From NCBI GenBank assembly GCA_964555645.1, contig CAZKTA010000001.1:124001-188000 (forward strand): 64,000 nt of DNA, read 5' to 3'. This DNA comes from DTLC01 sp964555645 (GTDB lineage: Bacteria; Verrucomicrobiota; Verrucomicrobiia; Limisphaerales; DTLC01). Below are positions 26,094 to 34,065 of the stretch, in pieces; position 1 is the first letter of the stretch, and each line of letters begins with the position of its first letter. The notes under the pieces were generated by a model that searched no databases, had not been told where the DNA came from, and worked only from the letters and a program-made list of their open reading frames with translations. Made by a program: the position numbers and the translations under genes.

Positions 26094-26170
26094 TGGTACG
26101 CGCGGCGGGGGTCGAACCCACAACCTTCGGCTCCGGAGGCCGACGCTCTATCCAGTTGAGCTACGCGCGC
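26094..26170 (-). tRNA. tRNA-Arg (anticodon CCG)
   Basis: Read on the minus strand: acceptor GCGCGCG pairs with CGCGCGT, discriminator A, encoded CCA (plus-strand TGG at 26094-26096). The anticodon stem TCGGC/GCCGA encloses CTCCGGA, giving CCG. T-arm has GGTTCGACC. It lies between the coiled-coil gene and ligA, in the same orientation as both. Confidence 0.93.
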
Positions 26171-26422
26171 ACTGTGTTAACCGCCCAAAAATTAGTCCAA
26201 ACACAGTCCTACGGCAATCGGTTTGTGATTACGGCTTACGCCTATAGACCACATACATTGAACATGGCCAACTAGCCTTTGGGCGAAAGTGGGTGGTCTG
26301 CCTCGCTTTCGTATTGGGAAGTTGGGCCTTGCTCCGAAACATGCAGCCTCACTTAGCTCGCTCGCGGTGCATTGTTTCCGCTGTCTAACGCCCAGGTGCA
26401 ACTGTGGTACTCGGACAGGCAA

Positions 26423-28483
26423 TTACTTCTCAGAAGATACATTGCTGAGCATGGCAGTGAATTGCGCCTCGTCAATTACTTTCACGCCAAGTTGACGTGC
26501 TTTGTCGAGTTTCGAGCCCGGGGCAGTGCCTGCTACGACGTAGTCTGTTTTCTTGCTAACGCTGCTGGCGACTTTACCGCCGAGCGACTCGATTTTGGTT
26601 GTGGCTTCTTCGCGTGTCATGGAGCTTAGCGTGCCGGTTAGCACGAATGTTTTGCCCGCAAACGGCCCGGTAGCAGCACGCCCGGTGTACAAAGATGAGT
26701 TGAAGTTGACGCCTATGTTGCGGAGTTTTTCGATTAGACGCTGGTTCCGATCTTGGTTACGCCATTGGACGATGCTGTTTGCTATGACCGCGCCGATGTC
26801 CTCAACCTTGGTCAGTTCGTCTGGGCTCGCAGTGAGCACGTCGTCGAGTGTGGCGTAATGTCTTGCGAGCGCTTTGGCGACGCCCGCACCCACGTGCAAG
26901 ATGCCAAGCCCATAAAGTACACGCCACATGTCGCGCTGTTTGCTGGCTTCGACTGCTTCCAGGAAGTTGCGTGCGGATTTTTCACCCATACGCTCGAGTG
27001 CAGCTACTTGGTCGAGTTTGAGGTGGTACAGATCGGCCACATCCCGTACGAGGCCGGTCTTGACGAGCTGCGCCACAAGCACTTCACCTGCGCCTTCGAT
27101 GTCCATTGCACTGCGTGAGCACCAGTGCTCAATTCGGCCGCGGATTTGTGCCGGGCAGTCTGGGTTCAGGCAGCGCCAAACCGCGCCTTCAGCGGTGTCA
27201 GCAGTCACTTCTTTGGCCACCTTTGCCCCGCACTCTGGGCATGCCTTCGGGAACTTGAAGATCGGTTCATTGCCCGTGCGTTTCTCGAGTACAACACCCA
27301 CAACTGCGGGAATCACCTCACCTGCTTTCTCGATGATCACCGTGTCACCGATTCGGATATCTTTCTCGCGGATGTAATCTTCGTTGTGGAGTGTAGCGCG
27401 GCTAATTGTGCTGCCGGCCAAGAACACCGGTTCAAGCTCAGCTACAGGTGTCAGTGCGCCCGTGCGGCCGACCTGAACAGTGATGGCTTTGAGCTTTGTC
27501 TGGGCTTGTTCGGCGGCGTACTTGTATGCGATTGCCCACCGCGGTGCCTTTGCAGTTGCGCCAAGCCGGCGCTGTTGATCAAACGCGTTGAGCTTTATGA
27601 CCGCGCCATCCGTTTCGTACGGGAACGTGCGCCGCACATCGTCAAGTTCAGCTATTGCATCAAAAAGCTCTGAGTCAGACTTGCAGAACCAGGTACGCTC
27701 GGGTGTTTTAAATCCGAGCGACTTGAGCCAATCGAGCAGTTCCACCTGGGTGCGTGGCGTTCTGCTTTTGGGCCGTTCTCCTGTTACTTGGCCAAGGCCG
27801 TAAAGCACTATGTCAAGCGGCCGTTTAGCCACCTCGCGCGGGTCAAGCAGTTTCAAAGAACCGGCTGCAGCGTTACGCGGGTTTGCAAACGGTTCTTCGC
27901 CTGCAGCCCGCCGTTGGGCATTGAGCTTTTCGAACCCTGCACGTGTCATGTAAACCTCACCCCTGACTTCGAGCACAGCTGGTACTGCATCCGGCTCGGC
28001 ACGTAAAACAAGCGGCACGCTACGAATGGTTTTTATATTGGCTGTGATATCGTCGCCTGTGACACCGTCCCCGCGCGTTGCACCAACGGCGAGCCGCGCA
28101 TTCTCGTACCGTAACGTAACTGCCACACCATCGACCTTAGGCTCGACGACCCATTCGAGTTTTTCGCCCGGTAAAAGCCGTTGTACACGGTTCATAAACT
28201 CCCGTACTTCAGCCTCGGAATATGTGTTATCGAGGCTCATCATTGGCACAGTGTGGTGTACGGGCTTGAATTCAGGCAGCGGCGCGCCGCCTACACGTTG
28301 ACTGGGCGAGTCAGGGGTAGATAGCTCGGGAAACCTTCCCTCAAGCTCAAGCAGCTCGTGATAAAGCTTGTCGTATTCGCGGTCGCTTATGAGCGGCTTT
28401 GCAAGCACATAGTAATGGTAATCGTGCTTGCGGATTTCCTCGACGAGCCGTGCGTGACGCGCTTTTGCCTCTTGCAACGTCAT
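26423..28483 (-). CDS. ligA: NAD-dependent DNA ligase
   Basis: 686 residues, full-length LigA, which seals nicks in replication and repair using NAD. The N-terminal Ia domain has HDYHYYVLAKPLISDREYD; the adenylated Lys is K116 in EPKVDGVAV. The OB fold, a four-Cys zinc finger (CPECG ... CLNPDC, about residues 410-435), helix-hairpin-helix repeats, and a C-terminal BRCT domain (about 600-680, with GKTFVLTGTLSSMTREEA) follow in order. Stop is close to the end of the BRCT domain, as usual. Confidence 0.96.
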   Translation of the reverse strand: MTLQEAKARHARLVEEIRKHDYHYYVLAKPLISDREYDKLYHELLELEGRFPELSTPDSPSQRVGGAPLPEFKPVHHTVPMMSLDNTYSEAEVREFMNRVQRLLPGEKLEWVVEPKVDGVAVTLRYENARLAVGATRGDGVTGDDITANIKTIRSVPLVLRAEPDAVPAVLEVRGEVYMTRAGFEKLNAQRRAAGEEPFANPRNAAAGSLKLLDPREVAKRPLDIVLYGLGQVTGERPKSRTPRTQVELLDWLKSLGFKTPERTWFCKSDSELFDAIAELDDVRRTFPYETDGAVIKLNAFDQQRRLGATAKAPRWAIAYKYAAEQAQTKLKAITVQVGRTGALTPVAELEPVFLAGSTISRATLHNEDYIREKDIRIGDTVIIEKAGEVIPAVVGVVLEKRTGNEPIFKFPKACPECGAKVAKEVTADTAEGAVWRCLNPDCPAQIRGRIEHWCSRSAMDIEGAGEVLVAQLVKTGLVRDVADLYHLKLDQVAALERMGEKSARNFLEAVEASKQRDMWRVLYGLGILHVGAGVAKALARHYATLDDVLTASPDELTKVEDIGAVIANSIVQWRNQDRNQRLIEKLRNIGVNFNSSLYTGRAATGPFAGKTFVLTGTLSSMTREEATTKIESLGGKVASSVSKKTDYVVAGTAPGSKLDKARQLGVKVIDEAQFTAMLSNVSSEK

Positions 28484-28843
28484 CGGGTCACATTTTTTAA
28501 CCTTAGGACGAAAACCACAACTTTTTTGTTTGGCCAGTGCGGTATAATGCGCGGCTTTTCGGGTTATCAGGCGCTTCTGAAACTGGGTCAGGTCAGATTG
28601 GTTTGTAGGGCTTTCTGTTTGTAGGGCTTCGGCAGATGCATTTTCCGATGATAGGCCGCAGGCGAAAAGGCAACCTTTTCCAAAAAGGTTTGGTTAAGAA
28701 CGCATTAAAATCTGTGGCGAGGCAGGAAGAGAAAACGAACCACTGCTCCCTGTATAGAAAAGCGACAAGGCGCCTCAAGCTACAGCCAAACGCTGTTCCT
28801 GTGAGTGAACTTGCTCAGTCCAGTAAAGAGCGCGCAGCATGGA
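28484..28843. other. Gap between ligA and htrA
   Basis: 360 bases. Holds the ligA promoter side and the htrA 3' side. A small hairpin AACCTTT/AAAGGTT (28672-28690) is visible without a clear U-tract. Short open frames on both strands overlap each other and are not recognisable. Confidence 0.35.
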
Positions 28844-30343
28844 TTAATCCTTGCTGGTGTGCCGAGGCACGATTATGTAATGACTACCTCCTCTGCTCCA
28901 AACACGTAGCAGGATTTTTTCTCTTTTTGCCTCGCGCAAAAATTGTCGTGCGTCACCCAAGTTTTCGACTGGCTTACGGTTGATTTCGACGATTACGTAT
29001 CCCGGACGCAAGCCTGCGCCAAATGCAGGCGAGCCAGGATCAACTTCAACAACAAGCGCGCCTTGAACGTTTTCGGGTATGTCGAACTGTCTGCGCCTGC
29101 GGTTGTCAAGCTCGGCCAGTTGAACACCTTCAAGCGTGGTTAAGCTGGGTTCATCGTCTTCAGGTACCTGGCCAAATCTTGCTGCAATGTCAGTTGGGCG
29201 TTCACCGAGTGTTACATTCAAAGTCATTTGTTTGCCATCACGAATGATTTTGAGTGTGACTTTCTTTTTTGGGGGTGTCTCAGCAACCATGAACTGCAAG
29301 TGCCGTCTGTCTTTTACTTTTTTGCCGTCGAACTCGACTATTACGTCACCTGGTTTTAATCCGGCATCTTCGGCGGGCGTATTCGGATGCACATCCGCGA
29401 CAATTGCGCCTGTTCTTTCTGGCACGTTGAATTCTTTAGCGATGTCTTCATCTACTTCTTGGATGTTAACCCCGAGGTACCCGCGCGAGACCTTGCCGTC
29501 TTTGATCAGACGATCCATTACAGACCGCGCAAGATTAATTGGTATGGCGAACCCGACGCCCTGGCTGCCACCGCTTCGGCTTACAATAAATGTGTTTATG
29601 CCCACCAACCTGCCTTTTGCATCAACAAGTGCACCGCCCGAGTTACCCGGGTTAATGGCTGCATCTGTTTGGATGAAATCTTCATACTCCAAAAGACCGA
29701 ACCCGCCCCGGCGTTTAGCGCTTACGATGCCTTTTGTAACTGTCTGGCCCACGCCGAATGGATTGCCAATTGCAAGCACAACGTCGCCTACCTCGAGTTT
29801 GTCACTGTCGCCCAACGTAATCGCAGACAGGTCTTTCGCATCGATTTTCAATACGGCAACATCAGTTTGCGGGTCAGTACCGACAATCTTCGCCGTGTAC
29901 TCGCGTTTGCCGTCTGCAAGCGCTATCTTGACTTCATCGGCTCCCTCCACCACGTGTCTATTTGTCAAAATGTAACCGTCCTCTGTTACGATCACACCCG
30001 ACCCAAGGTTTTGCGCGCGGTGTGTTCGTGGTTGTCGATACCGTTCAATTTCATCCTCACCGAAAAACCGCCGGAAAAATGGGTCGTCAAAAAACGGGAA
30101 CGGGAACGGGCGCACCCGAATCTCCTTTGTCGAATAAATGTTGACCACACTCGGGGCGACCTTGTTGACAATCGGCGCATAGCTTGTCGCTTGTGAGCTG
30201 CGGTCGGGCGGCGAATCGTCAACCTTGTACTTAGGTGTGCCTGAACACGCGCAAGCCGCGCCAACTAACACAGCCGCACACAGTGTAAATGTTGGCCCCA
30301 AAGATCTTTTTCCAATCCATCGTGCTGCGACAAAAGTTTTCAT
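28844..30343 (-). CDS. HtrA/DegP-type periplasmic serine protease
   Basis: 499 residues with the start at MKTFVAARW. An N-terminal export signal ends at a cysteine-rich site (GAACACSG, about residues 28-35), so it is probably a lipoprotein, although the lipobox is imperfect. The trypsin-like domain has the catalytic triad His130 (LTNRHVV), Asp161 (TDVAVL) and Ser235 (GNSGGA). Two PDZ domains follow, about residues 270-360 and 395-490. Such Do-like proteases remove or refold damaged periplasmic proteins. A perfect 18-bp palindrome lies 20 bases upstream of the start. No degP-linked regulator is next to it. Confidence 0.93.
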   Translation of the reverse strand: MKTFVAARWIGKRSLGPTFTLCAAVLVGAACACSGTPKYKVDDSPPDRSSQATSYAPIVNKVAPSVVNIYSTKEIRVRPFPFPFFDDPFFRRFFGEDEIERYRQPRTHRAQNLGSGVIVTEDGYILTNRHVVEGADEVKIALADGKREYTAKIVGTDPQTDVAVLKIDAKDLSAITLGDSDKLEVGDVVLAIGNPFGVGQTVTKGIVSAKRRGGFGLLEYEDFIQTDAAINPGNSGGALVDAKGRLVGINTFIVSRSGGSQGVGFAIPINLARSVMDRLIKDGKVSRGYLGVNIQEVDEDIAKEFNVPERTGAIVADVHPNTPAEDAGLKPGDVIVEFDGKKVKDRRHLQFMVAETPPKKKVTLKIIRDGKQMTLNVTLGERPTDIAARFGQVPEDDEPSLTTLEGVQLAELDNRRRRQFDIPENVQGALVVEVDPGSPAFGAGLRPGYVIVEINRKPVENLGDARQFLREAKREKILLRVWSRGGSHYIIVPRHTSKD

Positions 30344-30362
30344 ACGGTTTCGTGTATAATTT

Positions 30363-30380
30363 GGCCGGGTTAACCCGGCC
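30363..30380. promoter_or_regulatory. Perfect 18-bp palindrome upstream of htrA
   Basis: GGCCGGGTTAACCCGGCC is identical to its own reverse complement. It lies 20-37 bases ahead of the htrA start (minus strand), in the leader or promoter. It could be an operator for a dimeric regulator or an RNA hairpin. On the plus strand it is followed by TTTTC, but no plus-strand gene ends here, so a terminator role is less likely. Confidence 0.45.
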
Positions 30381-30599
30381 TTTTCAAAGAAAATTGACAG
30401 GCTTGGGCCAGAAATGTTCAACCGCTATGCCAAAGTCTTTTGCCACGCCTACTTCGGCTTGGGAACAGCATTCAGCCAAAGAATGAGCCTGTCCAAAAAG
30501 AGCCGATTTCATCCTCGCTCATGCTGTGGAGGCAGTTGATAATCTGGTCAATCAGCCAGTGGATTAAGCAAGGTGCATTTCCAAAAGCTATGAAGTGGC

Positions 30600-30890
30600 T
30601 TTGCCTTTAAAAAACGGGCGCGGATTTTTCTTTTGCGGTTATTGGTCAACTCGATTTTGTTGGCCTCGTAATTGGCAACCACATTGGCAGCTCACAGTCC
30701 AGTTGGCTGGCCTGGAGCCGGCCTCGAGAATTCGCCTAGCCTGGTCTTGAGCTTGTAAGTCTCTATCTCTATGCGGGGGTACTGTTTTAGGTTGGTGAAA
30801 AAAGAGGTGCTACGGCTTGTTACCTTCAGTTGAGTGTCATAATTCAGTGCGCTAAGAACACCAGCAGGCCATGACCAGCGCCCCTGCTTT
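30600..30890 (-). pseudogene. Possible decayed coding remnant
   Basis: On the minus strand one frame reads for about 80 codons with a single stop in the middle: LNYDTQLKVTSRSTSFFTNL, then YKLKTRLGEF, a stop, then VVANYEANKIELTNN. The alternating polar/hydrophobic pattern resembles the C-terminal strands of an outer-membrane beta-barrel (DUF481-like proteins end in a similar way). No start, no intact frame. The family assignment is weak and the call of a remnant at all is tentative. Confidence 0.2.
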
Positions 30891-31203
30891 CAGGTTTGGT
30901 CTCGAGTTGTTCGGGGACGAGTTCATAAATGTGAGCGCGCGCGCCTCGGGCAGGCCGTGCGATTTATACCGAATTGCTGTAGCCTCAGCACGCGCATTCA
31001 GCAGCGGGTTGTAACCGGAGGCGGTTGTGAGCTGAACCCGACTAAGTGTGGTGCGTTGCGTCCGGCTTGGGCTCGGAGCGCGCGACACATAGGTTCTCAT
31101 TTACCAACGTACCCCGGGTCTTTGTGGGAGAAACTTTTTGGCCCTACCGACGGTGTGTTCTGTGTTAGGAGGGATGGGTAGTGTCCGCAAATTGGTTATG
31201 ATG

Positions 31204-31279
31204 TGGTACCCCGGCCAGGACTCGAACCTGGAACCAACGGATTAAGAGTCCGCTGCTCTACCAATTGAGCTACCGAGGC
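31204..31279 (-). tRNA. tRNA-Lys (anticodon CTT)
   Basis: Read on the minus strand: acceptor GCCTCGG pairs with CCGGGGT (two G-U pairs), discriminator A, encoded CCA (plus TGG at 31204-31206). Anticodon arm CGGAC-TCTTAAT-CCG gives CTT. T-arm CCAGG-TTCGAGT-CCTGG. It is the only complete member of a tandem array that continues to its right with altered copies. Confidence 0.88.
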
Positions 31280-31310
31280 ACCGAGTAACGTCTTGCGCTT
31301 GTGTATCGGG

Positions 31311-31379
31311 CCAGGACTCGAACCTGGAACCAACCCCGAAAACCTTTCGGGGCTGCTCTACCAATTGAGCTACCGAGGC
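31311..31379 (-). pseudogene. tRNA-Lys-like copy with replaced anticodon arm
   Basis: From the acceptor 5' half (GCCTCGG, plus 31373-31379) through the D-arm and T-arm this copy equals the neighbouring tRNA-Lys, but the 15-base anticodon arm is replaced by a 19-base self-complementary hairpin, CCCCGAAAGGTTTTCGGGG (31334-31352 on the plus strand in reverse complement), leaving no seven-base loop. The 3' acceptor half cannot pair (CCCGATA) and there is no CCA. It should not work as a tRNA. The copy is followed by the same spacer as the tRNA-Lys gene. Confidence 0.65.
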
Positions 31380-31406
31380 ACCGAGTAACGTCTTGCGCTT
31401 GTGTAT

Positions 31407-31506
31407 NNNNNNNNNNNNNNNNNNNNNNNNNNNNNNNNNNNNNNNNNNNNNNNNNNNNNNNNNNNNNNNNNNNNNNNNNNNNNNNNNNNNNNNNNNNNNN
31501 NNNNNN
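31407..31506. other. Assembly gap (100 N)
   Basis: Exactly 100 undetermined bases, the usual placeholder for a gap of unknown length. It begins inside the array spacer and ends at a T-arm of the next copy, so the missing sequence is probably one or more further repeat units. Confidence 0.95.
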
Positions 31507-31579
31507 GCCAGGACTCGAACCTGGAACCAACCCCGAAAACCTTTCGGGGCTGCTCTACCAAGAGCGCTACAGGGGCGCC
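31507..31579 (-). pseudogene. Third tRNA-like copy with the same hairpin arm
   Basis: T-arm and the CCCCGAAAGGTTTTCGGGG hairpin arm match the second copy. The D-arm and 5' end differ (minus strand GCGCCCCTGTAGCGCTCTTGG), giving a mismatch in the D-stem, so this end of the array derives from another tRNA or has drifted. The 3' acceptor end lies in the gap. Confidence 0.5.
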
Positions 31580-32046
31580 TGCAACTGCAAAACAGATTTA
31601 TCCGTTTGGCTTGGTTTGTCAATGCATTCGTATGCTCAGGCGCTCATTTTGGTATGCCCAAAAAGAAAGGTCGGCGAATTGGTTTTATTAGAACTCAGCT
31701 TCGGTGCTGGTGCAACACGATGACTCAACTGCTACTGTGATTTCATAGTAAATTTAAGCTGTTAAAACGGAGCAGCTAATCTGGGCTCATGTTTTCATCG
31801 AGTTTTTGGCCCTGCACATACATAAAGCTTGCCTGCGCAAAGGTGTTCTGAGGTGGCTGTTTTTTCCTGGCCTTGTGATTTGCCGTGGCCATTTTTGGCT
31901 TTTGCCGAGGCCACAGCCAAGGCACAATATGCACAGCACGTAACCCCGCTGCATTTATGAGAACATGTAAGAACTCGAAGCCCGGGCTGACCAGGTTGTT
32001 ACTTTTCTCGGAGTAAGCGTGCAATGCAACTGCGCGGAGTCTATAG
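31580..32046. other. Gap between the tRNA-like array and the regulator remnant
   Basis: 467 bases without a recognisable gene; the only longer frame (minus 31776-32138) runs across the regulator remnant on the other strand and looks accidental. Confidence 0.35.
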
Positions 32047-32307
32047 TTATCCGGGTGCGAGCTGCAAATAGCGCAGGTGGCGTTCGACGATTTAACCGAG
32101 TTCGCAATGGCGCGGCAGCTAGGTATTTCACCGGGCACGGTGCATACCTATGATGAGCGGCTATATCGGAAGCTTGTGATCAGCACACACGTGCAATTGC
32201 TGGTGCGGTTTTTGCAGCAATTTTTAGGACTGAGAGCGTCACCGGACCAGGGTTTTGCCGGCTATTTGCGCGAGCCAAGCTACGTGCCCTGTCCGTTTGC
32301 AGGTTGA
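32047..32307 (+). pseudogene. LuxR-type helix-turn-helix regulator, C-terminal remnant
   Basis: A TAG stop is followed in frame by LSGCELQIAQVAFDDLTEFA, then MARQLGISPGTVHTYDERLY and RKLVISTHVQLLVRFL, which is the DNA-recognition part of a LuxR/NarL-type HTH domain (the usual sequence has RELQIA, KxIAxxLGIS, TVHTYxxRLYRKL). No start codon with a ribosome-binding site, no sensor or receiver domain upstream, and an unrelated C-terminal tail after residue 60. GTG at 32077 is the first possible start. Best read as a broken fragment of a regulator gene. Confidence 0.6.
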
Positions 32308-32490
32308 GCTCTGATGACGGTTTCATTTGTTTGAAATGGTTTTGGTGTCTGTGGAACAGCCGACTTACACAACCGTTTGCGCAGTTATAGTTAAGCACAG
32401 AAAGCCGGGTAAGCAGTAAAAAGTGTGCAGCAATCGTCAAATAAGTGGGGGCTGTTTTTGGACCAGGCTAGAGCTAGTGAACGCAAATAA

Positions 32491-33300
32491 ATGAAAAAAC
32501 AAACCGGTCTGCTTATGAAAAGCGTACATCGATTTTTCTGTCGTGCGATAATAACCGGCTGGCTTATTGGGTTGGGCGCGACCAACCACGGCCAGATTTA
32601 CAACTTCGAGAATGATTTCTCGCAGACTGTTAACACCGATACAAGTGTCTGGTCGTATTGCTGGAAAGACGGGTTCAGCCGAGACGGTAACTATTTGTTG
32701 TTCCCATATTTTACCAGCAAACCACGTGCTGGAATGCCTTATTTCCCGATTTGGGTGCGCGCCGAAGAGACTTATCCGTGGGTTGGCGTGAATGATTCAG
32801 GGACTAATATTTGGGACCCTGTTAGAGACCCGTTTTGCGAGTGGCCATGGCCAGACGGACAGTCAAATCTGCACCCGGCAGAGCATGCCAGCGCTGGCAT
32901 TGACGCATTGGTGGTGGTCACGTGGTTCTCTCCAGTGAACGGGCTTGTGAACATTAAGATGCGCGTTACGGATTTGGACAACCGCGGATGGCCTAATTGG
33001 AACGACGGGGTGGTATATTACCTCGACAACGGCAGTGCCGCGGGAAACATCGCGTCGGGATACGTCCCCAATGGCGGTGATACGGGTTTCTTCTGGGTTA
33101 CGGACGTGCCCGTAGTAGTTGGTGACCGACTGAACTTCATCATCGGCCCTGGAATAAATGCGTACAACGATTCGACCCGGCTGTTTGTCGAGATCACAGT
33201 TGTGCCAGAGCCAACCGCGTTTGCACTGCTAATTTTGGCCGGCTTTATATCGCTTTTCAGGCCCAAGATTCGCTCTGGGCGCAAATTGATACGTGCCTAA
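32491..33300 (+). CDS. PEP-CTERM sorting-signal protein
   Basis: 269 residues. N-terminal signal peptide (hydrophobic about residues 18-35; an alternative start is at residue 9). The C-terminus has the full PEP-CTERM tripartite signal: VPEP at about residues 236-239, a hydrophobic helix (AFALLILAGFISLF), then an Arg/Lys-rich tail (RSGRK). Such proteins are exported and processed by exosortase, usually linked to exopolysaccharide. The middle (about 36-235) is rich in Trp, Asn, Gly and Asp, resembling a beta-sandwich, with no family I recognise. It stands alone among decayed sequence; the exosortase must be elsewhere. Confidence 0.85.
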   Translation: MKKQTGLLMKSVHRFFCRAIITGWLIGLGATNHGQIYNFENDFSQTVNTDTSVWSYCWKDGFSRDGNYLLFPYFTSKPRAGMPYFPIWVRAEETYPWVGVNDSGTNIWDPVRDPFCEWPWPDGQSNLHPAEHASAGIDALVVVTWFSPVNGLVNIKMRVTDLDNRGWPNWNDGVVYYLDNGSAAGNIASGYVPNGGDTGFFWVTDVPVVVGDRLNFIIGPGINAYNDSTRLFVEITVVPEPTAFALLILAGFISLFRPKIRSGRKLIRA

Positions 33301-34065
33301 GACTACAGCTGGTTCACGCTCCTGATCTTGCGGCATCAGTGGTTGCAGTAGTGTGTGGGTTGGGTGTCGTTGTGCAGCTCTTTCGGTTTGTGTGTTTCAA
33401 TACGACCGCGGTGATTTCATAACGTAGTGTCGCTACCGAGCGCAGCCATTGACCTGTTGTGTTTGGCAAGTATTGCCCTACCAAGCTGGTCGGATTGTTC
33501 ATCCATGCGCCATACATGCCACAGAAAACCGCCGCACGCGCTTAAAAATGCACCTTTGCCATTGCGCATAAGTTTTGGTCTTGTTGCAAGCCGTTCTCGT
33601 GGTAAGGTTGGATGTTTTTGTGCTCGGGCCTGCGAGTGTTGACGGATGTCTGCCAGACACCAACTGAGATTTGAATTTGTGCAGGGGTGTTTCGTTTGTA
33701 ATCGAAATGGTTTCCGCACCTGGTAACTATCTGGGTGTGATGTAAGATGTGCAATGCCCGGCACACCGACGTGCAGAGCGCCGCACTCAGATCGCCACTA
33801 CAAAACCAACCGGTGACACAGTTGGATGTTGGGGTTGGTGTTGGTCTGAGCACGCTGGTCAGTGTACTTTTGCGGGGCGCGCACCTGCATGGTGAAATGT
33901 TTGATGAGTCGCCTAATTGTGAAATGTGCTAACTGAAAGTGTTCAAGATTGCAGCAGCACGCAGCCATCCAGCTTGGCTTGGACTCAAACTATAAGTGCA
34001 GGTGCAGTTTTAGCCTTTAATTTTGAGGTTTGGGTGATAAGCTTTCCGAACCGGTAGAGAGTTTT
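33301..34065. other. Gap between the PEP-CTERM gene and cysS
   Basis: 765 bases. Minus-strand open frames of 115 (33417-33764) and 103 codons (33542-33853) overlap in different frames and are not recognisable; both lack ribosome-binding sites. Probably more decayed sequence plus the cysS promoter. Confidence 0.35.

Larger units (their letters stand above)
30344..31203. other. Gene-poor decayed stretch upstream of htrA
   Basis: 860 bases without an intact gene. It includes the htrA palindrome and a possible broken coding remnant (about 30600-30890). A minus-strand open frame at 30852-31100 (82 codons) and a plus-strand one at 30957-31181 overlap and neither is recognisable. The lack of intact frames fits old, decaying sequence. 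Confidence 0.4.
31311..31579 (-). repeat. Tandem array of tRNA-like units, interrupted by assembly gap
   Basis: Unit: a 69-base tRNA-Lys-like core with the hairpin anticodon arm plus a spacer of about 31 bases (CCGAGTAACGTCTTGCGCTT is part of it on the plus strand). T-arms start at 31215, 31311 and 31508; the spacer occurs at 31280-31310 and again at 31380-31406 just before the N run. The repeat presumably caused the assembly break, so the real copy number is unknown. Confidence 0.6.

Noticed and set aside
30852..31100. An 82-codon minus-strand frame upstream of the beta-barrel-like remnant
   Set aside because: No start signal, no recognisable motif, and a plus-strand frame of similar length overlaps it.
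31311..31579. CRISPR array
   Set aside because: Repeats are tRNA-derived, about 70 bases long and the spacer is the same in each unit, so it is not a CRISPR.
33417..33853. Two overlapping minus-strand frames in the gap before cysS
   Set aside because: Different frames, odd composition, no ribosome-binding site and no recognisable family.
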